From Puniceicoccaceae bacterium (GTDB lineage: Bacteria > Verrucomicrobiota > Verrucomicrobiia > Opitutales > JAFGAQ01): DNA of 64,000 nt. The position numbers and the translations under genes were made by a program. The stretch lies in contig JBEGIR010000099.1 in NCBI GenBank assembly GCA_040224245.1, positions 1 through 64,000 on the forward strand, in the 5' to 3' direction. Positions 56,189 to 64,000 of the stretch are shown piece after piece; position 1 is the stretch's first letter, and each line of letters opens with the position of its first letter. Under the pieces are notes generated by a model. It was not told the origin of the DNA and made no database searches. It saw only the letters and a list, made by a program, of their open reading frames with translations.

Positions 56189-56226
56189 TCGGACGGCTCA
56201 CTCCATCGATTGAGTGAGTCGTCCGA
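56189..56226. repeat. Long inverted repeat between eda and uxaC
   Basis: A 15-bp stem (56189-56203 with 56212-56226; one G-U) around an 8-nt loop, 49 bp upstream of the uxaC start codon. No T run follows, so it may be a regulatory or RNA-processing hairpin rather than a simple terminator. Confidence 0.6.
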
Positions 56227-56274
56227 ACTCCACTGAGTCTACCTGCTCACGTCACCACCACACCCCAAAATTCC

Positions 56275-57672
56275 ATGACTGCCTTCATTCACGATCACTT
56301 TCTGCTCCACACCGAAACTGCCCGTGAACTCTATCACAGCTACGCGGCCAACGAACCCATCTTCGACTATCACTGTCACCTTTCGCCAAAAGATCTTGCC
56401 GAAAACCGTCGCTTCTCCAACCTCTACGAAATCTGGCTGGCCGGAGATCATTACAAGTGGCGCGCCATGCGCCTGAACGGCATTGATGAGCAATACTGCA
56501 CGGGTGATGCCGACCCTTACGAAAAATTTCTGGCATTTGCAAAAACCGTTCCCTACACGCTGCGCAACCCACTCTACCACTGGACTCACCTCGAGCTGGC
56601 TCGGTATTTCGGAATTCACGAGTTGCTCGATGCAGACACCGCTCCGTCCATCTGGGAACGTGCGAACGCTCAGCTACAGGGCGACGATCTCACAACCTGG
56701 GGCATCTTGAAGCGCATGAATGTGGCTTTTATCGGAACCACGGATGATCCGACCGATTCGCTCAACGATCACGCAACACTGCAACGCAGCGACTGTCCGG
56801 CAACCGTTGCCCCCACTTTTCGTCCCGACAAGGCACTGGGCATCGACCATACTGTTACGTGGAATGCATGGGTTGACCAGCTGCAGTCCGTTACGGGTGA
56901 CTCCATCGATTGCCTCAACGACCTCAAGTCCGCCCTGCTGCAGCGCATGGACTTTTTTGACGCCATGGGCTGCCGCGCATCCGACCATGGACTGAGCCAC
57001 TGCCCGACCCACATCGCCGCAGATTCCGAAGCCGAACGTATCTTTCTTCACGCCCGCGAGGGTCAAACTCCAAATCCACAGGCAGCCGAAGGTTTTGCCG
57101 GTAACCTGCTCGCCTTTCTCGGCGAGGGCTACGCCGAGCGCAACTGGGTCATGCAGCTGCACCTGGGTGCCGCCCGCAACAACAATGCCCACCTCTTCCA
57201 AACCCTTGGCGCCGACATCGGTTGCGATTCCATCAACGACGAAAGCCAGATTACCGGGCTGACCTGCCTTCTCGGCGAGCTTTCCCTACGTGAAAAACTA
57301 CCCCACACGATTCTTTACAATCTCAACCCCGCCCAAAACTACCCCTTTGCAACCATGTGCGGAAACTTCTTCGAGGCGGGGGTCAAACACAAAATCCAGT
57401 TTGGCAGTGGTTGGTGGTTCCTGGATCAGTGGGAAGGCATGACATGGCAGCTCAATGCGCTTTCCAGCTTGGGTCTGCTCGCTCACTTCGTGGGCATGCT
57501 GACCGATTCGCGCAGCCTCATGAGCTATCCACGCCACGAGTATTTCCGCCGACTGCTCTGCAGCTTGCTCGGTGAAGACATCGAAAAGGGTATCATCCCG
57601 GGCCAGATGGAGCATGTTGGCTCCATCGTGCGCAACATTGCCTATCGCAACGCCCAATCGTTTTTCAAATGA
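56275..57672 (+). CDS. uxaC: Uronate isomerase
   Basis: A 465-residue amidohydrolase-type isomerase interconverting glucuronate/fructuronate and galacturonate/tagaturonate. FDYHCHLSPKDLAENRRFSN holds the metal-binding HxH; YKWRAMRLNGIDEQY, CTGDADPYEKFLAFAKTVPY, LHLGAARNNNAHLFQTLGAD, IQFGSGWWFLDQWEGMTWQL and LTDSRSLMSYPRHEYFRRLL are conserved. The gene opens the second half of the cluster and is 37 bp upstream of the transporter genes. Confidence 0.97.
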   Translation: MTAFIHDHFLLHTETARELYHSYAANEPIFDYHCHLSPKDLAENRRFSNLYEIWLAGDHYKWRAMRLNGIDEQYCTGDADPYEKFLAFAKTVPYTLRNPLYHWTHLELARYFGIHELLDADTAPSIWERANAQLQGDDLTTWGILKRMNVAFIGTTDDPTDSLNDHATLQRSDCPATVAPTFRPDKALGIDHTVTWNAWVDQLQSVTGDSIDCLNDLKSALLQRMDFFDAMGCRASDHGLSHCPTHIAADSEAERIFLHAREGQTPNPQAAEGFAGNLLAFLGEGYAERNWVMQLHLGAARNNNAHLFQTLGADIGCDSINDESQITGLTCLLGELSLREKLPHTILYNLNPAQNYPFATMCGNFFEAGVKHKIQFGSGWWFLDQWEGMTWQLNALSSLGLLAHFVGMLTDSRSLMSYPRHEYFRRLLCSLLGEDIEKGIIPGQMEHVGSIVRNIAYRNAQSFFK

Positions 57673-57709
57673 CCCCGCCCCGACAACGTCTCGTTCAACC
57701 CCTGTTCTC

Positions 57710-58747
57710 ATGAAAAAACCCACATCCTACTTCATTCTCGGCATCGCCATCGGCTGCATCATAAGCAGTCTGTTTTTTGCCGCGCTCTCCCGAAACTTTC
57801 ATACCGGAGAGGCGGGTGCACGCTCAGTACAACAGCTCAAACTCGGCCATGCGCTGCCCACAACTCACCCGGTTCACGCTGGCATCGAGTTCATGGCAGA
57901 ACGCCTCAAGGAACTGTCGGGAGGAGCCATGGAAATTATCATTTTCCCATCCGAACAGATGGGCGATGAAACCAAATGCATCGAACAGGTGCAAATGGGC
58001 ACACTCGCGATGACCAAGACCAGTTCTGCCCCGATGGGAAACTTTGTCGAGGTGCTGAAGGTCTTCAGCCTACCCTACCTTTTTCGCGACGCCGACCACT
58101 ACTGGACTGTGCTCGAAGGTCCCATCGGTAAAGAAATGCTGCAGCGGCTTGCCACCCGGGATGACGGTCGGCCCAGCGGTTTCATTGGTCTCGGATATTT
58201 CGATTCAGGCAGCCGGAATTTCTACTCCACTTCTCCCATCTACTCTCCGCAGGACATGCGCGGGAAAAAATACCGCGTCATGCGGGACCCAGTTGCCATG
58301 GACATGGTTCAGGCCATGGGTGGCTCCCCCACTCCCATTCCCTGGGGTGAACTCTATACCGCGCTCAAACAGGGAGTAGTCGACGGTGCGGAAAACAACC
58401 CACCGAGCATCATCTCGTCCCGTCACAGCGAAATCTGCAAGTATCTCACGCTCGATGCCCACTCGCGCATTCCGGATATTGTGATCATCAGTGAAAAAAT
58501 CTGGGGCCGACTCTCACCACAGGAACAGGTGTGGCTGGAACAGGCCATGCAGGAGGCCACCGTCTTTCAGCGCGATCTCTGGGCAAAATCCACACAGGAG
58601 GCTCTGGAACAAATGCAGCGCGAAGACAGGGTCGAAATTCTTGAGGTTGATCTTGCGCCTTTCCGCCAGGCGGTACAACCCGTGATCGACAAGTATGCCA
58701 CGGGTGACATCCGTGACATCTATGATCGCATCCAGGATGTGCAATAA
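57710..58747 (+). CDS. TRAP transporter substrate-binding protein (DctP-type)
   Basis: A 345-residue periplasmic binding protein anchored or exported by an N-terminal hydrophobic segment (YFILGIAIGCIISSLFFAAL). LKLGHALPTTHPVHAGIEFM, KELSGGAMEIIIFPSEQMGD, KYRVMRDPVAMDMVQAMGGS (with the carboxylate-binding arginine) and LYTALKQGVVDGAENNPPSI are typical of DctP proteins for sugar acids. The start is at MKKPTS; a longer upstream frame overlaps uxaC. Its last base is shared with the next gene's start (TAATG). Confidence 0.95.
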   Translation: MKKPTSYFILGIAIGCIISSLFFAALSRNFHTGEAGARSVQQLKLGHALPTTHPVHAGIEFMAERLKELSGGAMEIIIFPSEQMGDETKCIEQVQMGTLAMTKTSSAPMGNFVEVLKVFSLPYLFRDADHYWTVLEGPIGKEMLQRLATRDDGRPSGFIGLGYFDSGSRNFYSTSPIYSPQDMRGKKYRVMRDPVAMDMVQAMGGSPTPIPWGELYTALKQGVVDGAENNPPSIISSRHSEICKYLTLDAHSRIPDIVIISEKIWGRLSPQEQVWLEQAMQEATVFQRDLWAKSTQEALEQMQREDRVEILEVDLAPFRQAVQPVIDKYATGDIRDIYDRIQDVQ

Positions 58748-59277
58748 TGGTAACCCCCAAAGGAACATCCATCATGCAAACGATCACCCAGTTGCTGCAC
58801 CGCATTCTCGCAGGGCTTTCCATCTCCATTTTTGTTCTGCTGATCGTTGACGTCGTGCTCGGCGTCAGCTCGCGCTATCTCTTTGGCGGTCAAATCCGCT
58901 GGACCGAAGAACTCGCAACCTTCCTGCTCGTCTGGCTGGTTTTCTGTGGCTCGGCCATCGCCTACCACGACCGGGCACACCTCGGCATTGACCTGCTGGT
59001 GAACAGTTTCGATCCGGATGTGCGCAGGCTCGCCACCATTCTGGGGCACATTCTGGTATTTGCATTTGTGGCTTTGGTCATGGTCTGGGGTGGCAGCTCA
59101 TTGACAATGGAGCGTCTCGATTCCGACCAGATGATGTCCACACTGGGTATCCAGAAAGCGTGGCTCTATCTCTCGATTCCGCTCAACGGAACCTTCATTC
59201 TCTGGTTCAACCTGAGCATGGTGATCGCCATTCTTACCGGTAACGATCAAGCCGCTGGAGAGGAGGTGCAGGCATGA
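58747..59277 (+). CDS. TRAP transporter small permease (DctQ-type)
   Basis: A 176-residue inner-membrane protein with four membrane helices (LAGLSISIFVLLIVDVVLGV; ELATFLLVWLVFCGSAIAYH; ILGHILVFAFVALVMVWGGS; LYLSIPLNGTFILWFNLSMV). YLFGGQIRWTEELATFLLVW and the HDRAHLGIDLL segment are the DctQ signature. The start shares one base with the dctP stop codon; MQTITQ at 58777 is an alternative. It overlaps the large permease by 4 bp. Confidence 0.95.
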   Translation: MVTPKGTSIMQTITQLLHRILAGLSISIFVLLIVDVVLGVSSRYLFGGQIRWTEELATFLLVWLVFCGSAIAYHDRAHLGIDLLVNSFDPDVRRLATILGHILVFAFVALVMVWGGSSLTMERLDSDQMMSTLGIQKAWLYLSIPLNGTFILWFNLSMVIAILTGNDQAAGEEVQA

Positions 59278-60560
59278 GTGTCGCCATTGTCATTCTCATC
59301 GTACTGTTTGTCGTACTCTTGTGCATCAACGTTCCCATTGCCATTGTGCTGGCTGCCGTCACGGCCGTATCAGCATGGGCACTGGGATACGAACAGGTGC
59401 TGGTCACCATTGCCGCTGATATGGCATCGGGACCCGAAAGTTTCACCTTGCTCGCCATTCCGTTTTTTATCCTCGCGGGCGAATTCCTTGGCGCGGGTGG
59501 ACAGGCACGGCGCCTGATCGATTTTGCAAGCGCACTGGTTGGACGCTTTCCGGGGGGACTGGCCTGGGTGAACACGCTCACCTGCATGCTCTTTGGCGCC
59601 ATTTCCGGCTCCGCCGCCGCCGCCGTCTCCTCTATCGGGGGGACCTTGATTCCGGAAATGAACCGCAAGGGCTACAATCGCGACTTCAACATCGCACTCA
59701 CGACAACATCCGCAACAACCGGGCTGCTCATTCCACCGAGCAATGTCATGATCGTGTATGCGGTGTCCATGGGCAATGTCTCCATCGCCAAACTCTTCCT
59801 CGCAGGCATCATGCCCGGAGTGTTGGTGGGCCTCATGATCATGATCCTCTGCTATTTCATCAGCTTGAAGCAGGGTATTGGTGGCATGGACAAGAGCGAA
59901 AAGGGAATCCTGCGCACGGGATTCGATGCCTTTCCCAGTCTGCTTCTCGTCGTGGTCGTGCTCGGCGGCATTCTCGGAGGCATTTTCACTCCGACCGAAG
60001 CTTCTGCCATCGCCGTGCTCTGGGCATTTCTGCTCGCAGTGATCGTCTATCGTGAAATCAAGTGGGTCGACCTTCATCACATCCTCTACCGTGCGCTGCG
60101 CACGACGGCGGTTGTGCTGCTGCTGGTTGCCGCAAGCCGGGCCATGAGCCAGTTCTTGACCGCAGAACAGATTCCCCAACACTTCAGCGCCTTCCTGATG
60201 GGGATCAGCGACAATCCGATCATCATCCTGCTGACCATCAACCTGCTCCTGCTCGCAGTCGGCATCTTCATGGACATGACACCGGCAGTCCTGATCTTCA
60301 CGCCGATTCTGGCTCCCGTCAGCGCGTCACTGGGCATCGACCCAGTGCATTTTGGAATCATCATGATCACCAATCTCTGCATCGGTCTCTGCACCCCTCC
60401 TGTGGGAACCTGCCTCTTTGTGGGCTGCAGTGTGGGCAAGGGCGACATCGCCCGGGTCTCGCGCGCGATGATTCCTTTTTACATCGCCATGATTGTCGCG
60501 CTGATGCTCATCAGCTACATCCCGGCCATCAGCATGTGGCTGCCCTCCCTGCTGGGCTGA
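59274..60560 (+). CDS. TRAP transporter large permease (DctM-type)
   Basis: A 428-residue inner-membrane protein with about 12 helices, the ion-coupled transport channel of the TRAP system. FTLLAIPFFILAGEFLGAGG, FGAISGSAAAAVSSIGGTLI, TTTSATTGLLIPPSNVMIVY, GGIFTPTEASAIAVLWAFLL and HFGIIMITNLCIGLCTPPVG are the family landmarks. It overlaps the small permease (ATGA), so the two are co-translated. Together they import a sugar acid, most likely a hexuronate. Confidence 0.96.
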   Translation: MSVAIVILIVLFVVLLCINVPIAIVLAAVTAVSAWALGYEQVLVTIAADMASGPESFTLLAIPFFILAGEFLGAGGQARRLIDFASALVGRFPGGLAWVNTLTCMLFGAISGSAAAAVSSIGGTLIPEMNRKGYNRDFNIALTTTSATTGLLIPPSNVMIVYAVSMGNVSIAKLFLAGIMPGVLVGLMIMILCYFISLKQGIGGMDKSEKGILRTGFDAFPSLLLVVVVLGGILGGIFTPTEASAIAVLWAFLLAVIVYREIKWVDLHHILYRALRTTAVVLLLVAASRAMSQFLTAEQIPQHFSAFLMGISDNPIIILLTINLLLLAVGIFMDMTPAVLIFTPILAPVSASLGIDPVHFGIIMITNLCIGLCTPPVGTCLFVGCSVGKGDIARVSRAMIPFYIAMIVALMLISYIPAISMWLPSLLG

Positions 60561-60602
60561 TGTGTCAACGCGTCCATTCCCCGCATCTCTTTTCCAAAAT
60601 CA

Positions 60603-62498
60603 GTGTCTCCCAACCCACGTATTGTGAAACCGATCAACCGATTCCTGCTCAAGCACAACATTCGCATTGCCAACAATCCCTGTATCAGCCCGGATTTCTG
60701 CCTGGACTGGAGTGGACTTCAGGACAACATCCGTCGAGGTTCGATCCTTGAGCACTGCGCCAGTCAGATCCAGCTGCCCTCCGGCTCCATCACGCTCGTA
60801 AGCGATGCCACAGGTGACCACGCCTGGAAGTGCCAACTCACGCAAGAGGGCAGCAGTTGCGATGGTTTGGGGCAGGGAATGGAGCTCGATGGAATCGATT
60901 ACTACCCCTGCACCTACGAAAACCTGATCGCGCTCAAGAATCTGGTGCAGGGCAGCGATCCGGAAAGCACCATCTTTCCGAGCACCCGGGGCAATCTCTC
61001 TCACAGCACCATTGGGGTCGGTGCGCGCTTCACTTCACTGCACTGGCCTGGGGTATTCTGGGCGATGCGAGCACTCCATATCGGCTTCACTGCCAATCAG
61101 AACAGCATACCACGCGAGTTGGTCTACGACGTTGATCAAATGCTCGCCAATGAACTCGACACGGTTCCGTTTCCGTTCATCGGAACCGATGTACCCGAGG
61201 GACATCAGGGACAGAGCGTTCAGGGCATGAGCCAGGGGGCCATCATCGAAGGACTCAAGACGGGGTTTCACCACGCCCGCATCCCCTGGAGTTTTAACGC
61301 CGACCACCAGCCCATCGGAGGCAAGTTTGATGAGCGCGAGGATGCGCTGGTCGAGGGCTGTCTGTTTGCCAGCTACATCACCTTCGATCTCTCACCTGAG
61401 CTGAGTCAAACACGCGTGCCCGATGCCGCAGAAGCGCGCAATGCCTGGGTTCGCACGCACATTGACTCAGGCCTGGTGCAGCGACTGCGCGATCAGGTCG
61501 CTTCTGCCGGATACGATTTGCCGGAGGACGAACTCATTTCCCTGCTCTGCTACGTGTGGCCTGCCATGCAGAAAATGAAGCAGCGGGATGACAAATATCG
61601 CACCGCGCGGGAGAAGGCTTTCACCCATGAGGTAGGACAACATTACCTGCGTGAACTGTCCATCGATGAACTACCAGGTCTCACCACTGCGCAGACCACG
61701 GTCGTGATGCTCGCGCTCTGCGATCTCATGGGCATGCCCGTGCAGTTCATCGCACCAGCGTTTGGATTTCAGAAAAACATGCCCTATCCCGATAACGCAG
61801 CACTCGAACGACTCATTCAGTCTCAGTGGAAAGTGTGTGAACCTTTCGGCGTAAGCATCGGCTTTCATTCCGGCTCCGGCAAGTCCGCCGAGAACTATCA
61901 GGTAATGGGCCGGGTCACCAAGGGAAATCTGGAGATCAAAACCAGTGGACGCTACACCTACGAGATGGGTGTTGCCTTGCACGCCTCCCCCAACCCCGTT
62001 GATCAACAACTCTGGTCCGACTGGTTTGATTTTACAGTGCAGCTTGCCGCCAGGGGTGCTTTCAGTGATCAGGCCACCGAGCGCGACATGGCACGCTCGT
62101 TCATCCGTGACGCTTATGCGACCCTGAAGCAACAGGAACCCGCACAACTTTATCAGGATGTCAGCACCTGCCTGGCAGCCCTGCGTGAACTGCCCGCCGA
62201 CCCAAACCTGATGTTCTGGTTTGAGTACAATTTTCTCTATGTGCTGGCCTCCGAAGGTCGCGCGGACAAGTCAGCCCTGGGCGATCACAGTCCCTTGGGT
62301 TATGCCCAGCGCAAGCGTTTCTATTCGATCTCCGACGAAGGGCGCCTGCGCTACTGTCAGAATGTCGCACGCTACCTCATTTTTCTCGCCGAGAATACCG
62401 GTCTGGTCGATCCGCAGACCTGCGCGCACGCGCGCCAGCGTCTTGACGCTTACACCGATTACCAGGCGTTCGTAGACTCCATTCAAGCCGATTCCTGA
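60603..62498 (+). CDS. UxaE-like tagaturonate epimerase
   Basis: A 631-residue cytoplasmic protein resembling the UxaE tagaturonate/fructuronate 3-epimerase family. Diagnostic segments: IPWSFNADHQPIGGKFDERE, DALVEGCLFASYITFDLSPE, VSIGFHSGSGKSAENYQVMG and NLEIKTSGRYTYEMGVAL. Several His, Asp and Glu in these segments could bind a metal. UxaE links galacturonate (via tagaturonate) to fructuronate, which fits uxaC and the SDR upstream. It is longer than UxaE proteins I recall, so the assignment is tentative. The start is a GTG, 42 bp after the permease. Confidence 0.68.
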   Translation: MSPNPRIVKPINRFLLKHNIRIANNPCISPDFCLDWSGLQDNIRRGSILEHCASQIQLPSGSITLVSDATGDHAWKCQLTQEGSSCDGLGQGMELDGIDYYPCTYENLIALKNLVQGSDPESTIFPSTRGNLSHSTIGVGARFTSLHWPGVFWAMRALHIGFTANQNSIPRELVYDVDQMLANELDTVPFPFIGTDVPEGHQGQSVQGMSQGAIIEGLKTGFHHARIPWSFNADHQPIGGKFDEREDALVEGCLFASYITFDLSPELSQTRVPDAAEARNAWVRTHIDSGLVQRLRDQVASAGYDLPEDELISLLCYVWPAMQKMKQRDDKYRTAREKAFTHEVGQHYLRELSIDELPGLTTAQTTVVMLALCDLMGMPVQFIAPAFGFQKNMPYPDNAALERLIQSQWKVCEPFGVSIGFHSGSGKSAENYQVMGRVTKGNLEIKTSGRYTYEMGVALHASPNPVDQQLWSDWFDFTVQLAARGAFSDQATERDMARSFIRDAYATLKQQEPAQLYQDVSTCLAALRELPADPNLMFWFEYNFLYVLASEGRADKSALGDHSPLGYAQRKRFYSISDEGRLRYCQNVARYLIFLAENTGLVDPQTCAHARQRLDAYTDYQAFVDSIQADS

Positions 62499-62653
62499 CC
62501 AGCATTGCGCTCCCTCGCTCGACGAACCATGCCCCATTCGGCGATGCCTCAGGTTACGAAACCTTAACAGAAGAGCGAACTTCCACGATTGCACATCACT
62601 CGGGGATATCAGTAGGTTTAGCCGCATCGCCGTGCGAACCCGGCTGAATCACC

Positions 62654-63547
62654 ATGACCCATTCCCATATCCGCCTGATCGCTCTTCTAACCGGACTGCT
62701 CACCGCTCTCATTCCGGCCTTGCAAGCCAGTCCTGAGAGCATACTCAGTTTCGCAATTCTGGGGGATGCCGAACCCAAACCGGAAGCGCGTTTCCCCAAC
62801 CTTAGTGACGCTGTTGACGACATCAATCGTCTCGCAGCTGCTGGCATCATCGAGTTTGCCGCAGGAATTGGAGACCTTCCGCACAAGGGAACGCTCGAGC
62901 AATATGTGGCCGTCACGCCTCACCTTCGCAGTTTGAAGGTTCCCTTTTATCCGATCATGGGCAACGAGGAGCACGGTGCTTCAGTCGAACGCTTTCTTGA
63001 ATTTGCCAATCTATGGAACAAGGGAAAAGTCATGATCGAGGGAACCCGCTATGTGATCGAACGCGATGCGATTGCACTCGTCTTTGCTTCACCGGATTAC
63101 AGTCGTCAGTTCAGCGACGAAGGCATCGACTGGCTGTTGACAACCATTGATGATCTTGCCCCCAAGCCGGTTATGTTGCTCGTTCATGCCGCGCAGGTGG
63201 GTGTATTCCCTGAAAACCCGGAAAAAGGGGTCACTCATCCCCGATTTGCAGCTGAGGTGGTGACTCGTGCGAACCTTCAGGTCGTGATATCCGGGGACCT
63301 GCATCTGGATATGGATCGCGTCGAACACTCCAAACAAATCGGCTCCGTCCACTATCTGCACATCCCGGCACTTGAACGCACAAAACTTCCAGACGCGACA
63401 CGTCATCGCCCCATGTTCCGAGTTGTGCATGTCATGGACAACGGCGAGGTGCGGGTTGATACCTATGAAACCCGCCAGCGCATTCCTCTGGATCGCCACG
63501 ATTACCGTTTCAACATTGAGCTTCCACCCCTCCGACAACAGCCTTGA
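62654..63547 (+). CDS. Exported metallophosphoesterase
   Basis: A 297-residue calcineurin-like phosphoesterase with a signal peptide (IRLIALLTGLLTALIPALQA). Motifs in order are FAILGDAEP (GDxH position, His lost), AAGIGDLPHKG, PIMGNEEHG (GNxE), LLVHAAQ and VISGDLHLDMD (in place of GHxH). The metal site is therefore a variant, as in some secreted purple-type phosphatases. The substrate is unknown. It stands after the uronate cluster and converges on the MscS gene. Confidence 0.8.
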   Translation: MTHSHIRLIALLTGLLTALIPALQASPESILSFAILGDAEPKPEARFPNLSDAVDDINRLAAAGIIEFAAGIGDLPHKGTLEQYVAVTPHLRSLKVPFYPIMGNEEHGASVERFLEFANLWNKGKVMIEGTRYVIERDAIALVFASPDYSRQFSDEGIDWLLTTIDDLAPKPVMLLVHAAQVGVFPENPEKGVTHPRFAAEVVTRANLQVVISGDLHLDMDRVEHSKQIGSVHYLHIPALERTKLPDATRHRPMFRVVHVMDNGEVRVDTYETRQRIPLDRHDYRFNIELPPLRQQP

Positions 63548-63619
63548 GGAAGGGTTTCCGGATTTTCACACCGATCCGGAAGCACAGCCCATTCCCTGAA
63601 TACATGTCCACCAGGCAGG

Positions 63620-64000
63620 TTACGCTGATCCATCCAGCGAATCGTGTGATCCGGAGGCTGGATTGAGCACGCGCACTTCGCGCTGCGGGAAGGGGATGCT
63701 GATGCCGTGCGCCTTGAAGGTATCCCAAAGCGCAAGGTACACACCTCCACGCACTCCGGCCAGACCTTCGTGTGCGTCCCGAATCCAGAATCGCAGCACA
63801 TAGTTGATCGAGCTGTCCCCAAATCCGGTAATGTGACAGCGCACTTCATGATCGCTCAAGACTCGCGGCACCTTCAGTGTCGCCTCCACCGCTACTCGCC
63901 GCACTAGATGGGGATCATCGCTGTACGAGGTTCCAAACTCGAGATCAATGCGTACGAATTCGTTGGAGTGCGACCAGTTCACCACTTGAGCTGTGATGAA
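63620..64000 (-). CDS. MscS-family mechanosensitive channel, 5' partial
   Basis: The last about 126 residues of a small-conductance mechanosensitive channel; the gene continues beyond the right edge. FITAQVVNWSHSNEFVRIDL and GTSYSDDPHLVRRVAVEATL belong to the cytoplasmic beta domain, and SSINYVLRFWIRDAHEG and ISIPFPQREVRVLNPAS to the alpha/beta C-terminal domain. The pore helices lie outside the window. Such channels release solutes on osmotic downshock. Confidence 0.88.
   Translation of the reverse strand, partial: FITAQVVNWSHSNEFVRIDLEFGTSYSDDPHLVRRVAVEATLKVPRVLSDHEVRCHITGFGDSSINYVLRFWIRDAHEGLAGVRGGVYLALWDTFKAHGISIPFPQREVRVLNPASGSHDSLDGSA

Noticed and set aside
1-64000. CRISPR arrays, insertion sequences, prophage, integrase or attachment sites
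   Set aside because: No regularly spaced repeats, transposase, integrase or phage genes were found on either strand.

Overview
The window looks like chromosomal DNA of a Gram-negative, flagellated, polysaccharide-degrading bacterium, most likely an Opitutia-type member of the Verrucomicrobiota. This is an inference: there is no rRNA gene here. It rests on a TonB-dependent receptor with the N-terminal ELEAFEV signature, XylR-type regulators (sugar-binding domain plus AraC DNA-binding domain), many secreted carbohydrate enzymes, an ECF sigma factor with DUF4252 proteins, moderate GC content, and the near absence of Shine-Dalgarno motifs in front of most genes. There is no prophage, insertion sequence or CRISPR array.

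Layout. 1-6.5 kb: end of a DksA/TraR-like gene, then a leftward alpha-glucan locus (TonB receptor, SusA-like GH13, and a second GH13 cut short at its C-terminus). 6.8-9.5 kb: a leftward DNA-repair-like group: an MBL-fold ligase-associated exonuclease, a ligase relative that has lost its whole nucleotidyltransferase domain, and a small P-loop kinase. 9.6-12.9 kb: NADP isocitrate dehydrogenase, DUF4202, CoA-binding and Dabb proteins, and an orphan zf-HC2 protein. 13.2-20 kb: two glycosyltransferases, a zinc-ribbon protein, a TPR/O-GlcNAc-transferase-like enzyme, flagellin and a DegT aminotransferase, read here as a flagellin glycosylation island. 20-23 kb: recN and obg. 23-31.5 kb: GH43, an Ig-repeat surface protein, a beta-propeller protein, a luciferase-like oxidoreductase, an exported ADP-ribosylglycohydrolase and a histidine kinase. 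31.7-38 kb: housekeeping genes (ffh, tRNA-CAU, a YihY/BrkB protein, a PpiD-like factor, asnS). 38-46 kb: a Gfo/Idh/MocA oxidoreductase, an alpha/beta hydrolase, an SH3 protein, an ECF sigma/anti-sigma/DUF4252 operon and an S9 peptidase. 46-48.4 kb: a XylR-type regulator and a GH130 phosphorylase. 48.4-62.5 kb: a LacI-controlled sugar-acid cluster.

The sugar-acid cluster is the most complete pathway. A LacI repressor faces a rightward gene run across a perfect 14-bp operator-like palindrome. The run encodes two oxidoreductases, KDG kinase, a fructuronate reductase-like SDR, 6-phosphogluconate dehydrogenase, KDPG aldolase, uronate isomerase, a three-part TRAP importer and a large UxaE-like tagaturonate epimerase. 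Together they would take up hexuronates and convert them to pyruvate and glyceraldehyde 3-phosphate. The mannonate dehydratase step is missing from the window.

The best candidate for something undescribed is the ligase relative at 7575-8537. Its N-terminal DNA-binding domain and C-terminal OB domain are joined in frame with no catalytic core between them, and it lies next to the exonuclease that normally accompanies the active ligase.
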